The position numbers and the translations under genes were made by a program. 64,000 nucleotides of DNA from Pseudomonas asgharzadehiana (GTDB taxonomy: Bacteria; Pseudomonadota; Gammaproteobacteria; Pseudomonadales; Pseudomonadaceae), in contig NZ_CP077079.1 in the NCBI RefSeq assembly GCF_019139815.1, positions 3,224,001-3,288,000 on the forward strand, in the 5' to 3' direction. Positions 7,396 to 16,041 of this stretch are shown here, one piece after another. Below the pieces are notes generated by a model. It was not told the origin of the DNA, searched no databases, and worked only from the letters and a program-made list of their open reading frames with translations. Position 1 is the stretch's first letter; each line of letters starts with the position of its first letter.

Positions 7396-8799
7396 ATGAA
7401 GTACGTCAGCACACGGACCCCTGGTAGAACATTCGATTTCAGCGAGGTGCTGATGGGGTCGTACGCGCCTGACGGTGGCTTGTACGTGCCCCACAAGGTG
7501 CCTCGCTTCAAAAAGGAGGAACTCTCAAAGCTCGAATGGTTGCCCTTTCATGAATTGGCTCGCTATGTAATCGAGCCATTTTTGGGGGGCTGGATCGAGC
7601 AAGGTCAGCTGTCCCGGATGCTTGAGGAGACCTTTGATTGTTTTAAAAGCAACGCAGTGACACCGCTGTACCAGACAGCAAGTAACGAGTGGATACTCGA
7701 GTTGTTTCATGGGCCGTCAGGCGTCTATCAAGACTTTGGCCTTCAATTGATGTCTCGCTTTATCAATCACGATTTGCTGAAGTTTGGAAAGAAAACGCTG
7801 ATGGTAGGTTGTACAGGCGGAGATACAGGGGTTGCTGCAATAAAAGCATTTTCGGGAATGAAGGGCGTTACTGTGTTGGTGTTACATCCCGCCAAGGGTT
7901 TAACCATGGAGGATCGCCGACGTTTACTGAGTAAGGACGAAGGAAATGTTGTCAACATTGCGGTCGACGGAGATTATTCTGATTGTCATCGTTTGTGTGA
8001 GCAGTTCCTGAAACAAAATAATGATGCGCAGCAGTATCTTATTTCTTTCAACTCAGTGCATTGGGTTCGCATACTCGCGCACCTGTCCTTCTATTTTTAT
8101 TCCGCTCTTCAGCTCGGCGCGCCTAAAAGAGAGGTTGCTTTCAGTGTGCCGACTGGGAATTTTGGCGCCCTGTACGCTGGTTATATTGCCAAGCAAATGG
8201 GGCTGCCCATCCGACAGCTAATCGTTGCCACGAATGCTAACGCCGGGTTGCATAACTTTCTCCAATCAAATCTGTACAGTCGAAATGAGATTCGTACGAC
8301 CAGAACGCCCACTATGAATGTTTCATTAGCCTCTAATTTTGAGCGCCTGCAGTGGAGTATTTTAAATCGATGTGGAGAAAAAGTAGCTCGTAATATGCAG
8401 TTGTTAGAAGGCGAGGGCACCATCCACTTAGAGCAGGATGAATGGTTGGAGGCGCGCAAATTGTTTGACTCACTGGCTGTGGACGATGCGGACGCATTCA
8501 GTTGTATTCATGAGGTCTTTGCACAGAGTGGGTATCTTGTCAGCCCCAATACCGCTATCGGCTTGCGCGCTGCACGTGCGAGCAGGCGCAGCTTGCTGAT
8601 CCCCATGATTTGCCTGGCGACGACACATCCGTCGAAGATTGGCGTTGCAACCCATAAGTCGGAGATTGTCGGCCACCTGAATACAGGCGGTGCTCCTGCA
8701 GTCGCCGAACAAGACTGTACTTCAATTGCTAACGACATCAGGGCGCTGACCTCGCTGGTCAAGGCCTTATCCAAAGACACGGAGTCTCACTCGTTATAA
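7396..8799 (+). CDS. Threonine-synthase-like protein lacking the PLP lysine
   Basis: 467 residues with the full layout of bacterial threonine synthase: N-terminal YVSTRTPGRTFDFSEVLMGS, then PDGGLYVP, ELFHGPS, GGDTGVAAIKAFSGM, SVPTGNFGALYAGYIAKQMG and a C-terminal ATTHPSKI. The lysine that holds PLP in the family (FKDFG in ThrC) is replaced by Gln112 (YQDFG; CAA at 7729), and the phosphate loop reads TGGDTG in place of TSGDTG. Ordinary threonine synthesis is therefore doubtful. It may be a regulatory or repurposed homologue. ATG at 7396 is chosen by family fit. The Lrp gene follows after 14 bases. Confidence 0.75.
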   Translation: MKYVSTRTPGRTFDFSEVLMGSYAPDGGLYVPHKVPRFKKEELSKLEWLPFHELARYVIEPFLGGWIEQGQLSRMLEETFDCFKSNAVTPLYQTASNEWILELFHGPSGVYQDFGLQLMSRFINHDLLKFGKKTLMVGCTGGDTGVAAIKAFSGMKGVTVLVLHPAKGLTMEDRRRLLSKDEGNVVNIAVDGDYSDCHRLCEQFLKQNNDAQQYLISFNSVHWVRILAHLSFYFYSALQLGAPKREVAFSVPTGNFGALYAGYIAKQMGLPIRQLIVATNANAGLHNFLQSNLYSRNEIRTTRTPTMNVSLASNFERLQWSILNRCGEKVARNMQLLEGEGTIHLEQDEWLEARKLFDSLAVDDADAFSCIHEVFAQSGYLVSPNTAIGLRAARASRRSLLIPMICLATTHPSKIGVATHKSEIVGHLNTGGAPAVAEQDCTSIANDIRALTSLVKALSKDTESHSL

Positions 8800-8813
8800 G
8801 TTCGGAGCCAGAG

Positions 8814-9251
8814 ATGAAACGTGTTTTAGATAAAGTTGATGAAAAAATTTTGGAAGAACTCACCCGAAATGCACGGTTGGCCCACAACGATATTGCCCTA
8901 AAAGTTAATTTGTCCAGGAATGCAGTCAGGCTGCGGATTGAGCGACTGGAACGTGATGGTTATGTCCGAGGCTACACAATTATTAAAGGTATGCCCTCAG
9001 CCGATGCAGGCCCCATTAATGCATTGATCTTCGTTTATCGTCAAGACCGTATGCGAGATTCAGAAGTTGTTCGCTCCGTTGGTGCAATGCCTGAAGTCAT
9101 TTCCTGCAATGTGATGAGTGGCGACCTTGATATCGTACTGACGGTTCAGGCGATGAATGCAGATCGTATCCACAGGGTATGGAGTGAAATTTCGGCGTTG
9201 CCGGGTGTCCTGAACACCGTGACCTCTTTTGTGCTGTCCAGCACTAAGTAG
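8814..9251 (+). CDS. Lrp/AsnC-family transcriptional regulator
   Basis: 145 residues: an N-terminal helix-turn-helix (LDKVDEKILEELTRNARLAHNDIALKVNLSRNAVRLRIERLE region, residues 4-45) and a RAM ligand-binding domain (ALIFVYRQDR, VISCNVMSGDLDIVLTVQA). Lrp/AsnC proteins bind amino acids and act as local regulators. A 46-base palindrome-bearing repeat occurs just downstream and again before the ABC transporter, which suggests that this protein controls both operons in answer to canavanine, homoserine or a related amino acid. Confidence 0.88.
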   Translation: MKRVLDKVDEKILEELTRNARLAHNDIALKVNLSRNAVRLRIERLERDGYVRGYTIIKGMPSADAGPINALIFVYRQDRMRDSEVVRSVGAMPEVISCNVMSGDLDIVLTVQAMNADRIHRVWSEISALPGVLNTVTSFVLSSTK

Positions 9252-9269
9252 CAAGTTGCGTTGTTGCGT

Positions 9270-9315
9270 GAGCATTTTGCTCGTAACAACGTTCTGTTTG
9301 CCATATTCGTAAAGT
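9270..9315. promoter_or_regulatory. Shared regulatory repeat, copy 1 (likely Lrp site)
   Basis: This 46-base segment matches 13551-13596 at 43 positions. It carries the palindrome GAGCA-TTT-TGCTC and the tail GTTTGCCATATTCGTAAAGT. It lies between the Lrp gene and homoserine dehydrogenase. Placement before two transcription units, right beside an Lrp gene, makes it a good candidate operator. Confidence 0.6.
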
Positions 9316-9368
9316 TAAGTTGGCGGATTACTATCTCAGCACCACAACATAACAATGAGAACCCTGTC

Positions 9369-10418
9369 GTGACTGAATACAAAATTGCGTTGCTTGGTTT
9401 TGGTGGCGTTAACCGCGCGCTGACTCAGCTTATTGCCGATAAGAATTCGCGCTGGGCGGATGAGTTAGGTTTCACGTTGAAGATTGTCGGTATCAGTGAC
9501 CTTTACCTCGGCTCAATCATTAACAAAGACGGCTTGGATGCTCATGAATTGGCTGCAGTGCCTGCTGCTAAAGGCGGCTTCAGGACGCTACCCGGCGGCA
9601 GTGCTGAACCGGCGAACGAAACCGTCATCCGTTTCTCAGGTGCCGATATTGTGGCTGAAGCAACCTTCACCAATCCTGTGGATGGTGAACCGGCTACTAC
9701 CTTCTGCCGCTGGGCGTTGGAGAAGGGCGTCAGTGTCGTGACCACCAACAAAGGGCCTGTGGCGTTGCATGCACAAAGCTTGAAGGCGCTGGCCGATAGC
9801 GCCGGTGCCCGCTTTGAATTTGAAGGTTCTGTCATGAGCGGAACCCCGGTTATCCGTTTGGCCAAGGAGTCACTGGCAGGCTCGGAAATCACCGGCTTCA
9901 AAGGGATCCTCAACGGCACGTCAAACTTTGTCCTCTCCAGCATGGAGATGGGGTTGGACTTCTCGAGTGCTGTCGCAAAAGCCCAGGAGTTGGGTTATGC
10001 CGAAGCCGATCCAACAGCGGATGTAGAAGGGCACGATGTGCGCTTGAAGGTCGTCATCCTCGCCAATGAACTACTGGGCGCAAAACTCAAACCAAGCGAT
10101 GTCTTGTGCAAAGGGATCTCTGAAATCACGGCCAAGGATGTCGCCGAGGCAACGAAAGCGAATGCCCGTTGGAAGCTGATTGGCAGTGCAGAGAAACGGA
10201 GCGATGGCTCGATTTCGGCCTCGGTGAGTCCTCAGTTGTTGCCATCCGGTGACGCGCTGTCAGCAGTCAGCGGAGCCACCAACGCAATCACGTTCAACAC
10301 GGCCATTCTCGGTCCCGTCACTGTGGTGGGGGCGGGGGCAGGTCGTTTTGAAACCGCCTTTGCCTTACTGGCCGACATCGTGAGCATTCACAACCACAAA
10401 ACCACGTCAGGTAAGTAA
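9369..10418 (+). CDS. hom: Homoserine dehydrogenase
   Basis: 349 residues: an NAD(P) Rossmann fold ([14 protein letters not shown]), the family motif [11 protein letters not shown], then [31 protein letters not shown] and the catalytic-domain signature [19 protein letters not shown]. There is no C-terminal ACT domain, so the enzyme should be insensitive to threonine. GTG at 9369 fits the start of the Rossmann strand; longer forms are not family-like. In this cluster it most likely works as a catabolic enzyme, oxidising homoserine released from canavanine to aspartate semialdehyde for the next enzyme. It ends two bases before the aldehyde dehydrogenase. Confidence 0.85.
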   Translation: MTEYKIALLGFGGVNRALTQLIADKNSRWADELGFTLKIVGISDLYLGSIINKDGLDAHELAAVPAAKGGFRTLPGGSAEPANETVIRFSGADIVAEATFTNPVDGEPATTFCRWALEKGVSVVTTNKGPVALHAQSLKALADSAGARFEFEGSVMSGTPVIRLAKESLAGSEITGFKGILNGTSNFVLSSMEMGLDFSSAVAKAQELGYAEADPTADVEGHDVRLKVVILANELLGAKLKPSDVLCKGISEITAKDVAEATKANARWKLIGSAEKRSDGSISASVSPQLLPSGDALSAVSGATNAITFNTAILGPVTVVGAGAGRFETAFALLADIVSIHNHKTTSGK

Positions 10419-10420
10419 TC

Positions 10421-11839
10421 ATGAATAGCTTGAGTCTCTCGCTCGCTGCTGATTATAACGCCATTACGGTGCTCAGCCCGTTTGACGGCAGCAAGGTGGG
10501 TGAAGTGGCAGATATACCTGCATCGTCAGCTACCACGATAGTCGACACCGCCATCCTGGGGGCCCGGATTGCCAAGGATTTACCGCGGCATGAACGCGCA
10601 CGCATTCTGGAGAAGGCCGCACACTCGGTTGAGCGTGATAAGGACGCCTTTGCCAGACTGATCGTTGCTGAGTCTGGCAAAACCTTGAAACAGGCGAGAA
10701 AGGAGGTGTTGCGCTGCGTCAACACCTTGAAGTTGTCGGCCGAGGAAGCCAAGCGCAATGCCGGTGAAGTCATCCCTTTCGATGCCTATGTCGGGTCTGA
10801 ATCCCGTCAGGGGTGGTTCACTCGTGAACCGTTAGGCGTCATCGTCGCCATCACGCCTTACAACGACCCGCTTAATCTGGTCGCCCATAAATTGGGGCCT
10901 GCCATTGCGGGGGGAAATGCGGTTGTTCTCAAGCCGTCTGAGCTCACACCGCTATCAGCGATCAAGCTGGTGGAGTGCTTGATCGACGCGGGCCTGCCTC
11001 CGGTTGTCGTCACTGTCGCCACAGGCGGCGCCGCGTTGGGCAAGGCCCTGGTTGCTCACCGTGCCGTGCGCATGGTGTCGTTCACAGGCGGCTTTGTCAC
11101 CGGTGAGCAGATCGCTCGCACAGCTGGCCTCAAGAAACTGGCGATGGACCTTGGCGGTAATGCACCAGTCATCGTGATGGCCGATTGTGATTTGGCTGAA
11201 ACCGTCGACTCCTGCGTGTCAGGGGCTTTTTGGGCGGCCGGTCAAAACTGCATCGGTACTCAGCGGATCCTCATCGAGGCCCCTCTCTACGAAGTCTTCA
11301 AAACGCGCTTTGTTGAAAAGACCCGGCAGTTGATCGTAGGCAACCCTGCTGATGAGCAGACGGACGTAGGGCCCATGATTACCGAGGCGTCAGCCAAGCG
11401 TACCGAAGAGGTGGTAAATGACGCCATTGCCCAAGGTGCCACCTTGTTGTCTGGTAATACACGCATTGGTTCGCTCTATTCCCCCACTGTGCTGGAAGGC
11501 GTCAACCGCCATTGCAAGTTGTGGTGCGAGGAAGTGTTCAGTCCGGTTGTCATCCTTCAAAGCGTTGCGTCTCTGGATGAGGCATTGACGCTGGCTAACG
11601 AACCCGAATACAGCCTGCATGCCGGGATCTTCACCAGCAATCTGAACGTTGCAATGACTGCCGCTAAACGACTGGAGGCGGGCGGGGTGATGATCAACGA
11701 CTCTTCCGATTATCGCTTTGATGCAATGCCTTTCGGCGGTTTCAAGTACGGGAGCATGGGTCGTGAGGGCGTGCGTTTCGCTTATGAGGATATGACGCAA
11801 CCCAAGGTCATTTGTATTAACGGTGTGAGTGGAAGCTAA
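10421..11839 (+). CDS. Aldehyde dehydrogenase (candidate aspartate-semialdehyde oxidase)
   Basis: 472 residues of the NAD(P)-dependent ALDH superfamily: the cofactor region [21 protein letters not shown], then [18 protein letters not shown], catalytic Cys277 (GQNCIGTQR) and the end motif [15 protein letters not shown]. The usual general base Glu in LELGG is Asp243 (AMDLGGN), as in some branches of the superfamily. Tight linkage to homoserine dehydrogenase suggests oxidation of aspartate semialdehyde to aspartate, which feeds central metabolism. The substrate is inferred. Confidence 0.8.
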   Translation: MNSLSLSLAADYNAITVLSPFDGSKVGEVADIPASSATTIVDTAILGARIAKDLPRHERARILEKAAHSVERDKDAFARLIVAESGKTLKQARKEVLRCVNTLKLSAEEAKRNAGEVIPFDAYVGSESRQGWFTREPLGVIVAITPYNDPLNLVAHKLGPAIAGGNAVVLKPSELTPLSAIKLVECLIDAGLPPVVVTVATGGAALGKALVAHRAVRMVSFTGGFVTGEQIARTAGLKKLAMDLGGNAPVIVMADCDLAETVDSCVSGAFWAAGQNCIGTQRILIEAPLYEVFKTRFVEKTRQLIVGNPADEQTDVGPMITEASAKRTEEVVNDAIAQGATLLSGNTRIGSLYSPTVLEGVNRHCKLWCEEVFSPVVILQSVASLDEALTLANEPEYSLHAGIFTSNLNVAMTAAKRLEAGGVMINDSSDYRFDAMPFGGFKYGSMGREGVRFAYEDMTQPKVICINGVSGS

Positions 11840-11890
11840 ACAACTCGCTCGACTCAAGTACGAATCACACAACAATAAAGAGGAATCGAC

Positions 11891-13093
11891 ATGCGCCCCG
11901 ATAAGCACAATCTTTCGACATTATCTGCAGCGACACTGGCTGTTCATGGCGGGAATGTCGCGGATGTCACCAGTGGCGCCGTCCGCACGCCATTGGTCAT
12001 GGCAAACTCCTATCTCCTGCCTGAAGATCCGGCGACCATGGACTGGTCCAGCCCGGATGGTCTTGTGTACACGCGCAATCAAGGCCACAACCAAGTCTGC
12101 CTTGAGAAGAAACTCGCAGCCCTTGAGGGATGTGGCGACGCGGTGGTATTCGCGACCGGTGTCGCGGCTTTGCACTCGGTGTTTTTTTCATTTTTGAAAA
12201 GTGGCGACCACGTCATTGTCAGCGACATCACCTACCAGGCGGTCTGGCGGCTTTTCGCAGAACTCCTGCCTGAACGTTACGGTATTGAAGCAACGTTCGT
12301 GGACGTCGGGGACCTGGAGTCGGTGCGTAACGCCATTCGGCCCAATACCAAGCTGATCCATACCGAAACGATCGCCAACCCGACCACCAAAGTCGCAGAT
12401 ATTGCAGCGCTGGCTGAGATTGCCCATGCGCATGGCGCGCTTATCTCTGTGGACGCGACATTCACTCCTCCTCCTTTTTTCCGTGCCAGTGAGCACGGTG
12501 TCGACTTCGTCATTCACTCACTGACCAAGTACATCAATGGTCATGGTGATGCCATGGGTGGGGTGGTGATCGGCTCCAATCAGTTGATCAACAAGATCAA
12601 GAATGATGCGTTGGTTGACCTAGGCGCGACCATTTCCCCGTTCAATGCGTGGATGATCATGCGCGGTTCAGTCACGTTGCCATTGCGCTTGACGCAGTTG
12701 CTGAACACGGCCGAAAAGTTGGCCCAGTTTCTGGAAGGCGACGATCGGATTGCCTACGTCTATTACCCAGGTTTGCCTTCCCACCCGCAGCACGAGTTGG
12801 CGCGTCGGCAATTTGCGGGCAAGGGGTATGGGGCCGTGATGGCCTTTGCAGTAGAAGGCGATCCCGACACCCAGAACCGCTTTGTTTCGAACCTGCGCAT
12901 CATCACATCGGCTGTTTCATTAGGGCATGACGAATCGCTGATCGTGCACGTGGGCGCAGAAGGGCGGGGTGGCTTTGACAAGTACCCTGAAGAGTTCCGC
13001 CAGTACGGTCATTTGCGTTTTTCTGTTGGGCTGGAAGATCCAGATGACTTGATCAAGGATATTACGTTCGCGCTGGATGCGACATTCAACTGA
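11891..13093 (+). CDS. PLP-dependent gamma-lyase of the Cys/Met metabolism family (candidate canavanine gamma-lyase)
   Basis: 400 residues of the cystathionine gamma-lyase/methionine gamma-lyase fold type I family. Visible are the YTR cofactor-phosphate motif (Y60, R62), FATGVAALHSV, D188 (SVDAT) and the PLP lysine K213 (HSLTKYINGHGD). The family cleaves at the gamma carbon of homoserine-type substrates. Canavanine is O-guanidino-homoserine, and a gamma-lyase of this type is known to split it into homoserine and hydroxyguanidine in pseudomonads. The neighbours (CtdA, homoserine dehydrogenase, Gdx, basic amino acid transport) make that the best reading. ATG at 11891 follows AAAGAGGAA. Confidence 0.8.
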   Translation: MRPDKHNLSTLSAATLAVHGGNVADVTSGAVRTPLVMANSYLLPEDPATMDWSSPDGLVYTRNQGHNQVCLEKKLAALEGCGDAVVFATGVAALHSVFFSFLKSGDHVIVSDITYQAVWRLFAELLPERYGIEATFVDVGDLESVRNAIRPNTKLIHTETIANPTTKVADIAALAEIAHAHGALISVDATFTPPPFFRASEHGVDFVIHSLTKYINGHGDAMGGVVIGSNQLINKIKNDALVDLGATISPFNAWMIMRGSVTLPLRLTQLLNTAEKLAQFLEGDDRIAYVYYPGLPSHPQHELARRQFAGKGYGAVMAFAVEGDPDTQNRFVSNLRIITSAVSLGHDESLIVHVGAEGRGGFDKYPEEFRQYGHLRFSVGLEDPDDLIKDITFALDATFN

Positions 13094-13139
13094 TTTGAAT
13101 ACAGGCGTCACGCAACCAGGGTTTGGTCAACCCGTCTTT

Positions 13140-13165
13140 ACCCCCGTGCTTGCGGGGGTCTTTTT
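13140..13165 (+). terminator. Intrinsic terminator
   Basis: ACCCCCG-TGCTTG-CGGGGGT followed by CTTTTT is a classical rho-independent terminator at the end of the homoserine dehydrogenase/ALDH/gamma-lyase operon. It separates this operon from the exporter gene. Confidence 0.9.
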
Positions 13166-13227
13166 AATAAGATTGATGTGTTAATTGTGTCTATACGAAC
13201 TGTCTGTTTGTTGCTTGGGAGTTGCTT

Positions 13228-13545
13228 ATGGCTTGGGTAAGTTTGATTGTTGCAGGGCTGTTTGAAGTGGTCTGGGCTTTTTCGATGAAACAATCTGAAG
13301 GGTTTACCCGATTAGTGCCAACGGTCATTACATTTGTCACGGTGATCGCCAGTTTTGCGTTGTTATCGTTCTCGATGAAGAGTTTGCCGTTGGGTACGGC
13401 GTATACCATCTGGACCGGCATCGGCGCGGTGGGTGCGTTTGCGGCGGGTATTTTCTTCATGGGTGAACCCGCCACGCTGCTGCGGATCGTGGCGGCTGTC
13501 TTGATTGTCAGTGGTTTGTTAATGATGAAGCTCGTGTCTGCTTGA
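13228..13545 (+). CDS. gdx: SMR-family guanidinium exporter (Gdx/SugE)
   Basis: 105 residues with four membrane helices. The essential glutamate E13 stands in LIVAGLFEVVWAFSMKQSEGFTRL, and SLPLGTAYTIWTGIGAVGAF marks the Gdx branch rather than the EmrE drug-exporter branch. Gdx proteins exchange guanidinium ions for protons across the inner membrane. Here the natural cargo is probably hydroxyguanidine made by the gamma-lyase. ATG at 13228 follows GGGAG. It has its own leader after the terminator; no guanidine riboswitch was seen there. Confidence 0.85.
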   Translation: MAWVSLIVAGLFEVVWAFSMKQSEGFTRLVPTVITFVTVIASFALLSFSMKSLPLGTAYTIWTGIGAVGAFAAGIFFMGEPATLLRIVAAVLIVSGLLMMKLVSA

Positions 13546-13550
13546 AAGGC

Positions 13551-13596
13551 GAGCATTTTGCTCGTGATAACGTTCAGTTTGCCATATTCGTAAAGT
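13551..13596. promoter_or_regulatory. Shared regulatory repeat, copy 2 (likely Lrp site)
   Basis: It matches 9270-9315 at 43 of 46 positions, including GAGCA-TTT-TGCTC and the GTTTGCCATATTCGTAAAGT tail. It stands upstream of the ABC-transporter operon, so uptake and homoserine oxidation are probably controlled together. Confidence 0.6.
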
Positions 13597-13718
13597 CGCG
13601 ACACTCGGGTAATGTTCAAGTCGAGGCTCTGGCCTTGGTAAATAATAATGAGTGTCACGTTTAACGCTGTCAGATGTTTACTGCCCTTAATCCAACTACA
13701 ATATCTAGGGATGTACTT

Positions 13719-14501
13719 ATGATTTCGCTAAAAAAGTTGTACTTGATTACGTGCTTGGCGTTGTGCGCGAGTGCAGTGTCGGCCAAAGAATATTCCACCT
13801 TGCGCTTCGGCGTGGATGCCAACTATGCGCCGTTTGAGTCCAAGGCAGCAGATGGCAGCCTCAAGGGATTTGATATTGATTTGGGTAACGGGATCTGCGC
13901 CAAGCTTTCAGTCAAATGCATATGGGTGGAAAGCGATTTTGATGGCCTGATTCCGGGGCTCAGAGCCGGCAAGTTCGACGGGATCCTGTCATCCATGACC
14001 GTGACGGCCACCCGCGAAAAAGCCATCGATTTTTCAAACGAGCTGTTTTCCGGGTTCACCTCCTACGTGTTCAAGAAAGGGTCGGGCCTGAGCGCTGATG
14101 TGGCGTCGCTCAAAGGCAAAACGGTTGGCTACTTTCAGGGCAGCATCCAGGAAGCCTACGCCAAGGCCGTGCTGGACAAGGCCGGCGTAAAAATCCAGTC
14201 CTACCAGAACCAGGACCAGGTGTATTACGACCTGGTAGCGGGGCGGCTGGACGCCTCGTTGCAGGATACACTTCAAGCGCAATTGGGCTTTATCAAGTCA
14301 GCGCAGGGCACTGATTACGAAATGAGCCCTCCGGTAGAGAGTCCTTATCTTCCTTCCAAGACAGCCATCGGTATCGCCAAGGGCAATACAGAGCTCAAGG
14401 CCTTGTTGGATAAAGCGATCCAGGCCCTGCACGACGATGGCACCTATGATTCGATCCAGAAGCAGCACTTTGGCGATCTGAATCTTTACAGCGGCAAATA
14501 A
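13719..14501 (+). CDS. Basic amino acid ABC transporter, substrate-binding protein (ArgT/AotJ-like)
   Basis: 260 residues: a signal peptide of about 21 residues (cut after VSA), then the family 3 solute-binding fold (LRFGVDANYAPFESKAADGSLKGFDIDLGNGICAKL and TVTATREKAIDFSNELF). The two cysteines that form the disulfide in the Lys/Arg/Orn-binding branch are present near residues 60-67. It captures a cationic amino acid in the periplasm, probably canavanine or arginine. ATG at 13719 gives a proper signal peptide. Confidence 0.85.
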   Translation: MISLKKLYLITCLALCASAVSAKEYSTLRFGVDANYAPFESKAADGSLKGFDIDLGNGICAKLSVKCIWVESDFDGLIPGLRAGKFDGILSSMTVTATREKAIDFSNELFSGFTSYVFKKGSGLSADVASLKGKTVGYFQGSIQEAYAKAVLDKAGVKIQSYQNQDQVYYDLVAGRLDASLQDTLQAQLGFIKSAQGTDYEMSPPVESPYLPSKTAIGIAKGNTELKALLDKAIQALHDDGTYDSIQKQHFGDLNLYSGK

Positions 14502-14509
14502 CCACCCAG

Positions 14510-14530
14510 CGCTCATCCGCCGGATGGGCG
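14510..14530 (+). other. Intercistronic hairpin after the binding-protein gene
   Basis: CGCTCATCC-GCC-GGATGGGCG forms a near-perfect stem nine bases after the binding-protein stop. There is no strong U-run. Such structures protect the upstream mRNA, so that binding protein is made in excess over the membrane components. Confidence 0.55.
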
Positions 14531-14553
14531 TTTATCGCTATAGGTTGTTGATC

Positions 14554-15282
14554 ATGTTCGAAACACTAATAGGCGCATTGGGGCTCTCTGCATTCAGCCT
14601 TCAAGGCTTCGGCCCTCTGCTGCTCGAAGGCGCCTGGATGACCGTCAAGCTGTCCCTGTGCTCCCTGGTGCTCAGCGTATTGCTCGGACTCATCGGGGCC
14701 AGCGCCAAACTCTCCAGCATCAAGCTGCTGCGCGTGCCAGCGCAGCTCTACACCACGCTGATTCGTGGGGTGCCCGATCTGGTACTGATGCTGTTGATTT
14801 TCTACAGCCTGCAAACCTGGCTGACGGTCATCACGGTGGCGTTGGGCTGGGAGTACATCGAAATCAATCCCTTCGTCGCAGGAATTATCACCCTTGGGTT
14901 TATCTACGGTGCCTATTTCACCGAAACCTTCCGCGGCGCCATGCTGGCAGTGCCCCGTGGCCAGGTCGAAGCCGCTACCGCCTATGGGTTAAGTCGTGCT
15001 CAGCGTTTTCGCTTTGTGGTGTTCCCGCAAATGATGCGGTTTGCCCTCCCGGGGCTGGGTAACAACTGGATGGTGATTCTCAAAGCCACCGCATTGGTGT
15101 CGATCATCGGTCTGGCTGACTTGGTTAAAGCTGCCCAGGACGCGGGAAAAAGCACCTATCAATTGTTCTTTTTCCTGGTACTGGCTGCACTGACCTACCT
15201 GATCATCACCAGTGTCTCCAATTTCGTCCTGGGCTGCCTGGAAAAACACTACGCCGCGGGTTCACGGGAGGCGGTGCGATGA
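14554..15282 (+). CDS. Amino acid ABC transporter permease (HisQ/AotQ-like)
   Basis: 242 residues with about five membrane helices and the EAA loop that contacts the ATPase (EAATAYGLSRAQRFRFVVFPQ). The start LLEGAWMTVKLSLCSLVLSVLLGLIGASAKLS resembles HisQ. ATG at 14554 is preferred over an in-frame ATG at 14524 because it fits the family start. It overlaps the next permease by four bases (ATGA), which shows translational coupling. Confidence 0.85.
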   Translation: MFETLIGALGLSAFSLQGFGPLLLEGAWMTVKLSLCSLVLSVLLGLIGASAKLSSIKLLRVPAQLYTTLIRGVPDLVLMLLIFYSLQTWLTVITVALGWEYIEINPFVAGIITLGFIYGAYFTETFRGAMLAVPRGQVEAATAYGLSRAQRFRFVVFPQMMRFALPGLGNNWMVILKATALVSIIGLADLVKAAQDAGKSTYQLFFFLVLAALTYLIITSVSNFVLGCLEKHYAAGSREAVR

Positions 15283-15989
15283 TCGAACTACTGCAAGAGT
15301 ACTGGCGGTCATTCGTCTACAGCGACGGCCAGCAAATTACCGGTCTAGCCATGACGTTGTGGTTGCTCAGTGCATCGCTGTTCATCGGCTTTGTCGTATC
15401 GATTCCACTGTCTATCGCTCGAGTCTCGCCGAGGTTTTACGTGCGCTGGCCGGTGCAGTTCTACACCTACCTGTTCAGGGGCACACCGCTCTATATCCAG
15501 CTGCTGATCTGCTACACCGGGATCTATAGCCTGGCAGCAATACGTGCTCAGCCTGTGTTGGATGCATTTTTTCGCGATGCGATGAACTGCACCATTCTTG
15601 CCTTCGCCTTGAACACGTGCGCCTACACCACAGAGATATTTGCCGGGGCCATTCGCAACATTGCCCATGGCGAGGTCGAGGCGGCAAAAGCGTATGGCCT
15701 CTCGGGATGGAAGCTCTATGCGTTTGTGATCATGCCGTCAGCCTTGCGTCGCTCGCTGCCGTATTACAGCAACGAAGTGATCTTGATGCTGCACTCGACC
15801 ACGGTGGCATTCACCGCCACGGTACCGGACATTCTCAAAGTCGCCCGTGACGCGAACTCTGCGACCTTTTTAACCTTTCAATCGTTTGGGGTTGCGGCAC
15901 TGATTTACCTGGCGGTGACCTTTACGCTGGTCGGCCTGTTTCGAATTGCCGAACGTCACTGGCTGGCTTTTTTAGGGCCGACTCACTGA
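15279..15989 (+). CDS. Amino acid ABC transporter permease (HisM/AotM-like)
   Basis: 236 residues, the second permease of the heterodimer. It has the EAA motif EVEAAKAYGLSGWKLYAFVIMPSALRRSLPYYSNE and FYTYLFRGTPLYIQLLICYTGIY, which is typical of HisM. The short start overlaps the stop of the partner permease. With that permease it forms the inner-membrane channel for the basic amino acid. Confidence 0.85.
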   Translation: MIELLQEYWRSFVYSDGQQITGLAMTLWLLSASLFIGFVVSIPLSIARVSPRFYVRWPVQFYTYLFRGTPLYIQLLICYTGIYSLAAIRAQPVLDAFFRDAMNCTILAFALNTCAYTTEIFAGAIRNIAHGEVEAAKAYGLSGWKLYAFVIMPSALRRSLPYYSNEVILMLHSTTVAFTATVPDILKVARDANSATFLTFQSFGVAALIYLAVTFTLVGLFRIAERHWLAFLGPTH

Positions 15990-16041
15990 GCCTTGTTTCT
16001 GACAGGGCTGCTCCCAATCCGCTTAGAGGATGATTGCGAAC

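Noticed and set aside
13094..13227. Guanidine riboswitch upstream of gdx
   Set aside because: Such riboswitches are common before gdx, so I looked for the paired ACGR hairpins of guanidine-II. Only one ACGA is present and it is not in a stem; the sole clear structure is the upstream terminator.
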